Assembly (NCBI GenBank): GCA_029239635.1
Contig: JARBUN010000037.1
Span: forward strand, 1-46,620
DNA from: Microbacterium sp.
Lineage (GTDB): Bacteria; Actinomycetota; Actinomycetes; Actinomycetales; Microbacteriaceae
Direction: 5' to 3'
Length of the DNA: 46,620 bases
The position numbers and the translations under genes were made by a program. Within the stretch, counting starts at the first letter, position 1. Each line of letters starts with the position of its first letter. Below are positions 19,329-26,737 of the stretch, piece by piece. The notes beneath the pieces are model-generated. The model was not told the DNA's origin. It searched no databases and saw only the letters and a list, made by a program, of their open reading frames with translations.

Positions 19329-19334
19329 TAGACT
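19329..19334 (+). promoter_or_regulatory. -10 box TAGACT, leaderless start of proC
   Basis: TAGACT is 7 nt before the ATG at 19342. Confidence 0.45.
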
Positions 19335-19341
19335 GTCGGAC

Positions 19342-20187
19342 ATGACGGATGCCACGACCTCGCTGCCCCCGATCGCCATCCTCGGCGCCGGCTCCATGGG
19401 AGGAGCCATCCTCCGCGGACTCGTCGCGGCCGGACTCACCGGCGGTGGTGTCACCGCGACCAACCGTTCGATCGCGAAGGCTGCGGAGCTCGCCGGCCTC
19501 GAGGGGGTCACGAGCGTGGCCTTGGAGGCGGCGCCCGACGGCAACGCGGCGGCGGTGGCATCCGCCGACATCGTCCTGGTCGGGGTGAAGCCGGCGATGG
19601 TGCCGGACCTCCTCGACGAGATCGCGCCGCACCTGCGTCCGGGCGCCGTCGTGGTGAGCCTCGCCGCCGGCGTCACGCTGGACACCTTCGCGAAGCACTT
19701 GGGCGACCGCGTCTCCACGCTGCGCTCGATGCCCAACACGCCGTCGCTCGTGGGGAAGGGCGTCACGGGACTGGCGGCCGGGCCCGCGGCATCCGCCGAC
19801 GACGTCGCCGTGGTGCGCGCGCTGTTCGAGACGGTCGGGGTCGTGCTGGAGGTGCCGGAGGCGCAGATCGACGCGTTGTCGACGATCTCGGGCTCGGGCC
19901 CCGCTTACGTCTTCCTCCTGGTCGAGGAGTTCACGAAGGCCGCCGTGCGGATGGGCTTCGACGACGATCAGGCCCGGCTGCTCGCCGAGGAGACCTTCGC
20001 GGGGGCGACCGCACTGATGGCCGCGTCGGACGTGGATCCGGCCGAGCTCCGCCGCCGGGTGACGAGCCCCAAGGGCACCACGGAGCGGGCCGTCGCCGTG
20101 CTGCAGGACGCGCGTCTCGACGACACCTTCACCGCCGCGGCCGAAGCGGCGCTCGCGCGCGCGAAAGAGCTCGCCGCGGGGAGCTGA
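19342..20187 (+). CDS. proC: Pyrroline-5-carboxylate reductase
   Basis: ProC makes proline from pyrroline-5-carboxylate using NAD(P)H. The 281-residue protein has the N-terminal Rossmann loop GAGSMGG (residues 15-21), LRSMPNTPSLVGKG, the substrate region TISGSGPAYVF and the C-terminal signature RRVTSPKGTTERAV. The length is as expected and the frame is intact. It ends 3 nt before the convergent trkA stop, leaving no room for a classical terminator. A leaderless start is supported by TAGACT. Confidence 0.95.
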   Translation: MTDATTSLPPIAILGAGSMGGAILRGLVAAGLTGGGVTATNRSIAKAAELAGLEGVTSVALEAAPDGNAAAVASADIVLVGVKPAMVPDLLDEIAPHLRPGAVVVSLAAGVTLDTFAKHLGDRVSTLRSMPNTPSLVGKGVTGLAAGPAASADDVAVVRALFETVGVVLEVPEAQIDALSTISGSGPAYVFLLVEEFTKAAVRMGFDDDQARLLAEETFAGATALMAASDVDPAELRRRVTSPKGTTERAVAVLQDARLDDTFTAAAEAALARAKELAAGS

Positions 20188-20190
20188 CCC

Positions 20191-20862
20191 TCAGCGGTCG
20201 AGGGCGGCGAAGCGCTCGATGTCGGAGTTGGTGCCCGACACGATGACGAGGTCGTGGTTGGTGACGACCGTGTCGGCCTCCGCGTAGCGGAACGGTCGGC
20301 CCGGACTCTTCACCCCGACGACGGTCACGTTGTACTTCGTGCGCACGCCCGACTGATTCAGGCCCACCCCGCGGATGAGCTTGGGCGGGTACATCTTCGC
20401 GAGGACGAAGTCGTCGTCGAAGCGGATGAAGTCGAGCATGCGCCCGCTCACCAGGTGCGCGACGCGCTCCCCGGCCTCGGCCTCGGGGTAGATGACGTGG
20501 TTCGCGCCGACGCGGGCGAGGATCTTGCCGTGCGACTGCGAGACCGCCTTGGCCCAGATCTGCGGGACCTTGAGGTCGACGAGGTTCGCGGTGATGAGGA
20601 CGGATGCCTCGATGAGCGAGCCCACCGCGACGACCGCCACCTGGAAGTCCTGCGCGCCGATCTGACGCAGCGCGTCGATGTTGCGCGCATCGGCCTGGAC
20701 GGCGTGGGTCACCCGCTCCGACCATTTCTGCACGAGCTCGAGGTTGCCGTCGACGGCGAGGACCTCGCGGTCGAGCCGGTCGAGCTCTCCGGCGCACGCG
20801 GCGCCGAAGCGGCCGAGGCCGATGACCAGGACGGGGGCGTCACTGCGGATGCGTTCAACCAA
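20191..20862 (-). CDS. Potassium uptake regulatory subunit, TrkA/KtrA family
   Basis: The 223-residue cytoplasmic protein has an N-terminal RCK domain with nucleotide-binding LVIGLGRFGAACA (residues 12-24) and the acidic end of strand 2 (VDGN), followed by a C-terminal TrkA_C domain from about residue 140. It gates the adjacent TrkH/KtrB pore in response to nucleotides. The start overlaps the 3' end of the pore gene by 8 nt, indicating one operon and coupled translation. The single RCK unit makes it KtrA-like rather than E. coli TrkA-like. Confidence 0.92.
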   Translation of the reverse strand: MVERIRSDAPVLVIGLGRFGAACAGELDRLDREVLAVDGNLELVQKWSERVTHAVQADARNIDALRQIGAQDFQVAVVAVGSLIEASVLITANLVDLKVPQIWAKAVSQSHGKILARVGANHVIYPEAEAGERVAHLVSGRMLDFIRFDDDFVLAKMYPPKLIRGVGLNQSGVRTKYNVTVVGVKSPGRPFRYAEADTVVTNHDLVIVSGTNSDIERFAALDR

Positions 20863-22186
20863 CGATGGGCCTTTCGACGGGCAGCGCGTACAACTGCGAT
20901 CGTGACGAGGCCGCGACCGCGGCGGCGAGTGTCACAGTACCAATGCGCCCCATGAACATGGTCGCGGCGAGGACGTAGACGGCGGGGTCGGGCAGTTCCG
21001 CGGTGAGACCGGTGGACAGACCGACGGTCGCGAAACCCGAGATGACGTCGAAGAGCACATGCTCGATGGGCGCATCCGTGATCCGGCTGATGGTCACCGT
21101 CGAGATCGCGACGATCGTCGCGCCCCACGCCACGACGGAGAGGGCGACGCGCTGGACGTCGCTGGGGATGCGTCGACCGAACGCCTGCACCGACGGGCGC
21201 CCCTTCGCCTCCGAGAACACCGCGAGGGCGAGGACGGCGAGGGTGGTCACCTTGATGCCTCCGGCGGTGGATGCCGAGCCCCCGCCCACGAACATGAGCA
21301 TCGACCCGACGATCAGGGTCGCCCCGTTCAGGTCGCCGATGTCGATGATGACGCCGGCTCCCGCGAAGAAGAGGATGACCGTCGTGATGATCGTGAGCTT
21401 CGCGTGCAGGGACCACTGGCGGAACCGCCAGTAGTGCCGCCAGAGCGTGAAGATCACGGGGAACCCGATCGAGCCGAGGAAGACGCCCATCATCAGGACG
21501 GTCAACAGGAAGTAGTCCTGGGCGAAGGGCGTCAGGCCGTCGGCGTTCGGCACGAACCCCGTGTTCGTGAAGGCCATCGCCGCGTAGTACGGCGCCTCCC
21601 ACAGGGCGACGAGGGGGTCGATACCGCCGATCACCAGCGAGGGATAGATGAGGACGGTGAGACCCGCCTCGATCACGAGGGTCGAGAGGGCGACGGTGCG
21701 CAGGAGCTGGCCGACCTCTCCCAGACGCACGGTCTGTCCCTCGTTCACGGGACCCCCGTGCGCGCGGAGCGGGTTGCTGTCGCCCGCGGCGATGAGCTTG
21801 GCGCGCAGTCCCAGGCGCTTCGAGATCACCAGGCCCAGGATCGACGCGAGGGTCAGGACGCCGAGGGCGCCCACGTTCACGCCGATATAGGTGATGACGT
21901 GGCCGAGCGGCGACCAGTGCGTGTACATGTTCACCGTCGACAGCCCCGTGACGCAGATGGTCGAGACGGCGGTGAAGAGCGCGTCCGCGAACGGCGTCCG
22001 TTGACCGGTCGCCGAGGCCTGCGGGAGCGAGAAGAGCGCGGTGAAGAGCAGGATCAGCGTGACGAACACGAGGACCGCGAAACGAGCGGGGGATGCCGTC
22101 GTCAGATTCCGCAGCCGATCCCATGCCTCCGCCGCTATGCGTCGCGCGCGCACGGAGAGCCGCACCTCGCTCGGCGTCGCTGCCAT
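20855..22186 (-). CDS. TrkH/KtrB family potassium transporter missing its third pore loop
   Basis: The 443-residue polytopic protein should have four M1-P-M2 repeats, each with a selectivity-filter Gly. Pore loop 1 (STICVTGLSTV, residues 75-85), loop 2 (AFTNTGFVPN, 205-214) and loop 4 (ISGFATVGLSTG) are present. Loop 3, usually an RSGGF-type motif before the IDIG segment, is absent. The frame jumps from FFAGAGVI to IDIGDLNG at residues 280-282 (about nt 21338-21350) without a shift, so about 40 residues seem to be deleted in frame. A channel without one filter quarter should not conduct, so this may be an assembly deletion like the others. TrkA lies downstream in the operon. Confidence 0.88.
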   Translation of the reverse strand: MAATPSEVRLSVRARRIAAEAWDRLRNLTTASPARFAVLVFVTLILLFTALFSLPQASATGQRTPFADALFTAVSTICVTGLSTVNMYTHWSPLGHVITYIGVNVGALGVLTLASILGLVISKRLGLRAKLIAAGDSNPLRAHGGPVNEGQTVRLGEVGQLLRTVALSTLVIEAGLTVLIYPSLVIGGIDPLVALWEAPYYAAMAFTNTGFVPNADGLTPFAQDYFLLTVLMMGVFLGSIGFPVIFTLWRHYWRFRQWSLHAKLTIITTVILFFAGAGVIIDIGDLNGATLIVGSMLMFVGGGSASTAGGIKVTTLAVLALAVFSEAKGRPSVQAFGRRIPSDVQRVALSVVAWGATIVAISTVTISRITDAPIEHVLFDVISGFATVGLSTGLTAELPDPAVYVLAATMFMGRIGTVTLAAAVAASSRSQLYALPVERPIVG

Positions 22187-22218
22187 GCGCCGCTCCCTTC
22201 GGTGCCCGAACCCGAATC

Positions 22219-22224
22219 ATGGTA
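22219..22224 (-). promoter_or_regulatory. -10 box TACCAT (minus strand) for trkH-trkA
   Basis: Read leftward, TACCAT lies 32 nt before the trkH ATG, leaving a leader with a GAAGGGAG ribosome-binding site. It is back-to-back with the ArsR-family promoter. Confidence 0.3.
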
Positions 22225-22242
22225 CTCGGGCGAGGGCGCGGC

Positions 22243-22248
22243 TAACCT
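22243..22248 (+). promoter_or_regulatory. -10 box TAACCT, leaderless start of the ArsR-family gene
   Basis: TAACCT is 6 nt before the ATG at 22255. Confidence 0.45.
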
Positions 22249-22254
22249 AATGCC

Positions 22255-22650
22255 ATGGCGGACATCTTCGACGTGATCGCTGACGGAACGCGTCGCGACA
22301 TCCTGCAGCTGCTTCTGGACCGGGCGACGGGAGGCGAGCGCGGAACGAGCGTGTCGCAGATCGTGTCGGCGCTGGGTGTGAGTCAGCCGACCGTCTCCAA
22401 GCACCTGAAGGTGCTGCGCGAGGCGCAGCTCGTCACGGTGCGGGAAGAGGGGCAGCACCGGTACTACAGCCTGGCCGTCGCCCCCCTCGACGAGGTCGAC
22501 GACTGGCTCGTCCCGTTCTTCTCGGTGGATGCCGAGAACGAGCCCGCGCTGCCCGAATCGGCGATGCACTACGCCGAGGTGGTCGGTCGTGCCGCCGCAT
22601 CGGTGAAGCACTCGGTGACGTCGGCGTTCCGCAAGCTTCCCGGGCGCTGA
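22255..22650 (+). CDS. ArsR/SmtB-like winged-helix transcriptional regulator
   Basis: The 131-residue protein has a winged helix over about residues 1-85: IADGTRRDILQLLL, recognition helix VSQPTVSKHLKVL (HTH) and wing VREEGQHRYYSL. It lacks the metal-binding ELCVC motif of ArsR and CadC, so the ligand is probably not a metal. The C-terminal 45 residues are an extension common to actinobacterial homologues. It is divergent from trkH-trkA with about 60 nt between starts and could control that operon, although such autoregulators often act elsewhere. Confidence 0.85.
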   Translation: MADIFDVIADGTRRDILQLLLDRATGGERGTSVSQIVSALGVSQPTVSKHLKVLREAQLVTVREEGQHRYYSLAVAPLDEVDDWLVPFFSVDAENEPALPESAMHYAEVVGRAAASVKHSVTSAFRKLPGR

Positions 22651-22702
22651 TCCCCGCGCGGGCACGGTTCCCGACATCTTAAAATCACAGTAGCCACATA
22701 GG

Positions 22703-22732
22703 TTTACAGCCGTCGCACCCAGACCCTAGAGT
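22703..22732 (+). promoter_or_regulatory. Sigma-70-type promoter for the BldC-like gene and bS22
   Basis: TTTACA (22703-22708) and TAGAGT (22727-22732) are separated by 18 nt inside an unusually AT-rich patch (22678-22706). A leader of about 40 nt with GAAGGGTGA then precedes the ATG at 22777. It is the clearest two-box promoter in the window. Confidence 0.55.
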
Positions 22733-22776
22733 GTGCAGCATCGAAGGGTGAGTCCACCCGGAACGAAGGGTGAACG

Positions 22777-22968
22777 ATGGCGGAGCTTCCTGACATGCGC
22801 TTCCTCACGGTTGCGGAGGTCGCGGAGCTCATGCGCGTCTCGAAGATGACGGTCTACCGTCTCGTGCACGCCGGGGAGCTCCCCGCCGTGCGCTTCGGTC
22901 GCAGCTATCGCGTGCCGGAATCGGCGGTCGCCGAGGCCGTGCAACGTCCGGTGTCCGACGTCGGCTAG
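22777..22968 (+). CDS. BldC-like helix-turn-helix DNA-binding protein
   Basis: The 63-residue protein is a single MerR-type/excisionase-like winged helix: FLTVAEVAELMRVSKMTVYRLVHAG followed by the wing RFGRSYRVPESAV. This matches actinobacterial BldC and its homologues, which bind direct repeats cooperatively and regulate development or growth genes. In actinobacteria this gene is usually found directly upstream of the bS22 gene, as here. A ribosome-binding site is present and it has its own two-box promoter. Confidence 0.88.
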   Translation: MAELPDMRFLTVAEVAELMRVSKMTVYRLVHAGELPAVRFGRSYRVPESAVAEAVQRPVSDVG

Positions 22969-23050
22969 ACTGATCCGAGGCTTTTTTTCAACGCCTGCTG
23001 TTCCCGGGGGCCGACATCGGCACCCAGACCCCGACTTAGTGAGGTTTTCC

Positions 23051-23149
23051 GTGGGTTCTGTCATCAAGAAGCGCCGTAAGCGCATGGCGAAGAAGAAGCA
23101 CCGCAAGCTGCTTCGCAAGACTCGTCACCAGCGCCGCAACAAGAAGTAA
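23051..23149 (+). CDS. 30S ribosomal protein bS22 (AURKAIP1/COX24-like)
   Basis: The frame is a 32-residue, extremely basic one: GTG at 23051, sequence beginning GSVIKKRRKRMAKKKHRKLL and ending RNKK at TAA 23149. It matches the actinobacterial small ribosomal subunit protein bS22, first seen in mycobacterial ribosome structures, which binds near the decoding region. It is too short for most gene finders. It lies 82 nt after the BldC-like gene, the usual neighbour, and is followed by a stem-loop. A GAGG lies 10 nt upstream. Confidence 0.92.
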   Translation: MGSVIKKRRKRMAKKKHRKLLRKTRHQRRNKK

Positions 23150-23159
23150 CGCGGCCACC

Positions 23160-23198
23160 ACACCGAGCGCCTGTCCTGTTGCGACGGGCGCTTCGTGT
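23160..23198 (+). terminator. Stem-loop terminator after bS22
   Basis: A 10-bp stem (23166-23175 with 23183-23192, one G-U pair) with a 7-nt loop can be extended by four further pairs at its base. It lies 11 nt after the bS22 stop. Confidence 0.6.
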
Positions 23199-23231
23199 AT
23201 TCCGTCGCGCCGTTCGTCTTTCGGAGGAAGC

Positions 23232-23525
23232 ATGCAGTCCATCACCATCGCCGACCTGCGCGCCGGACGGGACCGTCCGCTCATCGACGTGCGCGAGGAG
23301 CACGAGTTCGCCGCGGGCCATGTCCCGGGCGCCGTGAACATCCCCATGTCCACCTTGGGGGACCACCTCGACGAGATCCCGGCCGAGCCGTTCGACGTCA
23401 TCTGCCAGGCGGGAGGCCGTTCCGCACGCGTGGTCGAGGCGCTGTCAGCGCGCGGGCACGACGCCACCAACGTCGAGGGTGGCACGGGTGAATGGATCGC
23501 GGCGGGTTACGACGTCGAGGTCTGA
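23232..23525 (+). CDS. Rhodanese-like domain protein
   Basis: The 97-residue single-domain rhodanese has LIDVREEHEFAAGHVPGAVNIP and an active-site loop CQAGGRS with Cys58, so it should carry a persulfide (thiosulfate or other sulfane-sulfur transfer). It starts at an ATG with strong GGAGGA. The next gene encodes a glutaredoxin-like protein, a common pairing in thiol and sulfur metabolism. The physiological acceptor is unknown. Confidence 0.9.
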   Translation: MQSITIADLRAGRDRPLIDVREEHEFAAGHVPGAVNIPMSTLGDHLDEIPAEPFDVICQAGGRSARVVEALSARGHDATNVEGGTGEWIAAGYDVEV

Positions 23526-23543
23526 CCTCCGTCTTCGTCCTCC

Positions 23544-23549
23544 TAGGAT
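23544..23549 (+). promoter_or_regulatory. -10 box TAGGAT, leaderless start of the glutaredoxin gene
   Basis: TAGGAT is 6 nt before the GTG at 23556, only 18 nt after the rhodanese stop. Confidence 0.45.
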
Positions 23550-23555
23550 GAAGAC

Positions 23556-23834
23556 GTGACGACCCTGACGCTGATCGGTAAGCCCGACTGTCACCTCTGC
23601 GAGGTCGCCGAGCAGATCGTCGAGACGGTCGTCTCCGAGCTTCCCCCCGAGGTGGCGGACCGCGTCACCATCGACCACGCCTCCATCACGGAGGACGCGG
23701 CGCTGTACGACAAGTGGTGGGAGAAGATCCCCGTCATCCTCGTCGACGGCGAGCTGCACACGCACTGGCGCGTGTCGGCCGACCGACTGCGCGCCACCCT
23801 CCTGGCTGCCGACACCGAAGGAGCCTCCGCGTGA
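23556..23834 (+). CDS. Glutaredoxin family protein
   Basis: The 92-residue thioredoxin-fold protein has the CxxC of the DUF836/glutaredoxin-2-like group (PDCHLCEVA, Cys12 and Cys15) and the cis-Pro loop KIPVILVDGE. It probably reduces disulfides or mixed disulfides in the cytoplasm using mycothiol or an unidentified partner. The GTG start is set by a leaderless promoter. The stop overlaps the next gene by 4 nt (GTGA). Confidence 0.88.
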   Translation: MTTLTLIGKPDCHLCEVAEQIVETVVSELPPEVADRVTIDHASITEDAALYDKWWEKIPVILVDGELHTHWRVSADRLRATLLAADTEGASA

Positions 23835-24133
23835 GCATCCGACACATCGTCCTGTGGAAGCTGGCCGCCGACGACGCCGACACCCGCGCGTTGCACGCCG
23901 AGCAGATCGAGGAGCGCCTGCTGGCGCTGCGCGGGGTCATCGACGAGATCGAGCACCTCGAGATCGGCCGGAACGTCGCGAATCCCCAGGCCAACTGGGA
24001 CGTCGCGCTCGTGAGCCAGTTCGCGGATGCCGAGGCCCTCGAGCGCTACCAGGTCCACCCCGCTCACCAGGAGGTCGTCGGGTTCGTGCGCTCCGTCGTG
24101 GCGGAGCGCGCCTGCGTCGACTACCCCGCCTGA
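23831..24133 (+). CDS. Dabb family protein (stress-responsive alpha/beta barrel)
   Basis: The 100-residue protein opens SIRHIVLWKL and ends with HPAHQEVVGFVRSVVAERACVDY, the conserved His-containing end of Dabb dimeric ferredoxin-like barrels. Members range from stress proteins to cyclases in polyketide and cannabinoid pathways, so no reaction is assigned. Its GTG overlaps the glutaredoxin stop, so the two are translationally coupled. A stem-loop follows. Confidence 0.88.
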   Translation: MSIRHIVLWKLAADDADTRALHAEQIEERLLALRGVIDEIEHLEIGRNVANPQANWDVALVSQFADAEALERYQVHPAHQEVVGFVRSVVAERACVDYPA

Positions 24134-24156
24134 GGCCGGTCGGGGCGACCCGGCCT
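24133..24156. terminator. Stem-loop between convergent Dabb and ABC ATPase genes
   Basis: AGGCCGG (24133-24139) pairs with CCGGCCT (24150-24156) and the stem extends inward with one bulge around a short loop, just after the Dabb stop. A second 9-bp palindrome (24174-24193) overlaps the ATPase stop codon. Confidence 0.5.
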
Positions 24157-24179
24157 CCGGCTCCGGCCGACATGCCCGA

Positions 24180-25247
24180 TCAGTTGATCGGGCGGATGGT
24201 CGCGGGAGTGACCGTCAGGGCCACACGCACGCGCGATCGGAGATCGAGGCGCTGCTCGGACGGATGCTCGACCACGACCTGGACGTCGTCGGCCGTGCGA
24301 ACGGTGGACCGACGCGCGCTCCCGAGGAACGTCGTCGCCTCGACCACGGCATCCATCCCGGGTTCTTCGGTCCCCACGATCATCACGCTCTCGGGGCGGA
24401 CGACGACCTCGCAGTGCCCGTCGGAGGCGGGGCGCGCGAGGGGGAGCTCCTGTCCCCAGACCTCGACGATCGCGCCCTCCACGATCCCGGGAAGCGCGTT
24501 CACGGGGCCCAGCACCTCGGCGACCACGGCGTCGTCCACGCGGGAGTAGAGCTCGTCGGGCGACCCGTCGGCCACCACTCGCCCGTGGTCCATGACGACC
24601 AGTCGATCCGCCACCGCCGCGGCTTCCGCGGTGTCGCGCGTGAACCACAGCGTCGTCACCCGTCGGGCGCGCAGCTCCTGCACCACGCGATCCCGCGTCT
24701 CGGCTCGCGCCGCCGTGGGAAGGGCGGCCAGAGGATCGTCGAGGGCCAAGGCCCCCGGTTGCGCGGCGAGGGCGCGGGCCAGCGCCCAGCGTTGCCGATC
24801 GCCGTGCGCGAGCCGATGGACGAGCTTCTCCCGCCCGCCGAGACCGACGACCTGCGTCAGCCGGCTCGCTTCGGCGTCGGCATCCGGTCGCCCGGCGCGT
24901 CGCGCGGTGGCGGCGATCGACGTCAGGACGCGGCCGAACCGCGCGACCGGAGTGCGGTCCCGCACCTCCGGTACACGAGGAGAAGACACGCCAGAGCGGC
25001 CGTCGACCGTGACGATGCCGGTGTCCGGGCGCTCGGCGCCCGTCACCGCCCGGAGAAGCGTCGACGCCCCGCAACCGGGAGGACCGACGAAGGCCACGAT
25101 GTCGCCCGGATCGATGTCGAGGTCGATGTCGCACAGGACCGACGTGCCCGCGCGCGTCCGGTTCACGCCCCGGAGCGAGATCGCCCATCCGGCGCGCGCG
25201 GGGTCGCCCATCGAGGGCGACGGATCCGCAGGGCGCTCGGCGATCAT
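24180..25247 (-). CDS. Degenerate ABC transporter ATP-binding protein with TOBE-like C-terminus
   Basis: The 355-residue protein has the length and order of CysA/PotA-type importer ATPases: an ABC domain to about residue 240, then a TOBE-like beta domain (CEVVVRPESVMIVG). All the catalytic motifs are changed. Walker A is GPPGCGAST with Ala61 replacing the Lys. The signature is LAHGD (146-150) instead of LSGGQ, the Walker B Glu is Asp171 (LALDD), and the switch His is Arg204 (WFTRDT). The Q-loop region (VARFGRV) lacks Gln. The frame and codon use are otherwise intact, so this is a maintained protein, probably without normal ATPase activity. The ATG at 25247 is preferred because a -10 box lies 6 nt upstream. 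Confidence 0.85.
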   Translation of the reverse strand: MIAERPADPSPSMGDPARAGWAISLRGVNRTRAGTSVLCDIDLDIDPGDIVAFVGPPGCGASTLLRAVTGAERPDTGIVTVDGRSGVSSPRVPEVRDRTPVARFGRVLTSIAATARRAGRPDADAEASRLTQVVGLGGREKLVHRLAHGDRQRWALARALAAQPGALALDDPLAALPTAARAETRDRVVQELRARRVTTLWFTRDTAEAAAVADRLVVMDHGRVVADGSPDELYSRVDDAVVAEVLGPVNALPGIVEGAIVEVWGQELPLARPASDGHCEVVVRPESVMIVGTEEPGMDAVVEATTFLGSARRSTVRTADDVQVVVEHPSEQRLDLRSRVRVALTVTPATIRPIN

Positions 25248-25253
25248 GCACCC

Positions 25254-25259
25254 ACGGTA
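25254..25259 (-). promoter_or_regulatory. -10 box TACCGT (minus strand), leaderless start of the degenerate ATPase
   Basis: Read leftward, TACCGT is 6 nt before the ATG at 25247, which sets the start codon. Confidence 0.45.
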
Positions 25260-25355
25260 CGGAGAACCCATGACGCGACGACGCCCGGGGAGTGAACCCC
25301 GGGCGTCGCTCGCTCGAACCTTGCACGACGTCGGGGCGCGTGCCCCGGCCGCAGG

Positions 25356-26696
25356 TTACGGGGCGAGCCGGGTGGGGCCGCGGAAGAGGTAGGTGACCTC
25401 GCGGATCGACGATTCGCCGAGCATCAGCATCAGCACGCGGGCGAGACCCATGCCGAAGCCGCCGTGCGGCGGGGCGCCGAAGCGGAAGAAGTCGAGATAG
25501 AAGTCGAGGTGCTCGGGGTCGAGACCCTTCTCCTTCGCCTGCTCGATGAGGACGTCGACGCGGTGCTCGCGCTGCGCGCCGGTCGTGATCTCGACACCGT
25601 TGAAGAGAAGGTCGTACGACTTGGTCAGCCCCGTCTCCTCGTCGCGCATGTGGTAGAACGCGCGGATCTCGGGGTGGTAGTCGGTGACGAAGACGAACTG
25701 GTGCCCGTACGTCTCGGCGACGTGCGCCGCGATCTGACGTTCGCCCTCGGGGTCGAGGTCGCCGTCGGTGCGGGGGATCTCGTAGCCGCGGGCGGCGACG
25801 ATCTCGCGGGCCTCGGCGAGCGGGATACGGGGGAACGGCAGCGTCGGCACCTGGACCTCGACGCCGAACAGCTCCGCGATCTCCGCGCCGTGCTTGTCGG
25901 CGACGGCCTGGAACGCCGTGTGCAGGAGTTCTTCCTGCATGCGCGCGACGTCCTCGTGCGAGTCGATCCAGCTGATCTCGGCGTCGATCGAGGTGAACTC
26001 GGTCGCGTGGCGGCTCGTGAACGAGGGGTCGGCGCGGAAGGCGGGAGCGATCTCGAAGATCTTGCCGAAGCCCGCGACCTGGGCCATCTGCTTGAAGAAC
26101 TGGGGGCTCTGCGCGAGGTAGGCCGTCTTGTCCTCGAAGTAGGGCACCTCGAACAGCTCGGCGTTGGACTCCGAGGGGGATGCCATGAGCTTGGGGGAGT
26201 GGATCTCGATGTAGTCGCGCTCGACCCAGTACGTGCGCATGGCGTGCTCGAGCGTCGTCTGCACGCGGAAGATGAGGTTGTTGCGGCGCTGACGCAGGTC
26301 GATGAAGCGCCAGTCCATGCGCTTGTCGGGGCTGCTGTCGGCGGCGATCGGCGTCTCGGGGTTGGCCGCGGCGGCGATCACGAGCTCGCCGACCTTGATC
26401 TCGACGCCGCCGAGCTTCACGCGCTCGTCGTGCTTGAGCTCGCCGCGGACCGTGAGGAACGTTCCGGTGGCGAGGGCGCCGATCGTCTCGGTCAGCGCAA
26501 GGGAAGCGGCATCCTGATCCGTCGCCTCTTCGGAGGGGCGCGTCGCGGGGTTGACCAGCTGCACGGCGCCGGTCTCGTCGCGCAGGACGACGAACTGCAC
26601 CTTCTTCTGATCGCGCACGGTTTCGACCCATCCCGACACCTCGACGGGGCCGGCGGGGAGGGATTTCAGCTGGTTGACCAGGACGCGTTCGCTCAC
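25356..26696 (-). CDS. aspS: Aspartate--tRNA(Asp/Asn) ligase, archaeal-type
   Basis: The 446-residue class II synthetase has an N-terminal OB anticodon-binding domain (PVEVSGWVETVRDQKKVQF) and a catalytic core with motif 2 (FEIAPAFRADPSFTSRHATEF) and motif 3 (HGGFGMGLARVLMLML). It lacks the GAD insertion of the roughly 590-residue bacterial AspRS, so it belongs to the archaeal/eukaryotic-type enzymes. In bacteria these are often non-discriminating and also charge tRNA-Asn, which is then amidated by GatCAB. The GTG at 26696 is preceded by a TAGACT box at 8 nt. Confidence 0.92.
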   Translation of the reverse strand: MSERVLVNQLKSLPAGPVEVSGWVETVRDQKKVQFVVLRDETGAVQLVNPATRPSEEATDQDAASLALTETIGALATGTFLTVRGELKHDERVKLGGVEIKVGELVIAAAANPETPIAADSSPDKRMDWRFIDLRQRRNNLIFRVQTTLEHAMRTYWVERDYIEIHSPKLMASPSESNAELFEVPYFEDKTAYLAQSPQFFKQMAQVAGFGKIFEIAPAFRADPSFTSRHATEFTSIDAEISWIDSHEDVARMQEELLHTAFQAVADKHGAEIAELFGVEVQVPTLPFPRIPLAEAREIVAARGYEIPRTDGDLDPEGERQIAAHVAETYGHQFVFVTDYHPEIRAFYHMRDEETGLTKSYDLLFNGVEITTGAQREHRVDVLIEQAKEKGLDPEHLDFYLDFFRFGAPPHGGFGMGLARVLMLMLGESSIREVTYLFRGPTRLAP

Positions 26697-26704
26697 GATC
26701 GACC

Positions 26705-26710
26705 AGTCTA
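26705..26710 (-). promoter_or_regulatory. -10 box TAGACT (minus strand) before aspS
   Basis: Read leftward, TAGACT is 8 nt before the aspS GTG at 26696. Confidence 0.4.
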
Positions 26711-26737
26711 CGGGCGGGAGATGAGGACTCCCACGCG

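Noticed and set aside
22969..23050. tRNA or small RNA before bS22
   Set aside because: The 82-nt gap has an eight-T run but no cloverleaf or stable stem; there was no basis for an RNA gene.
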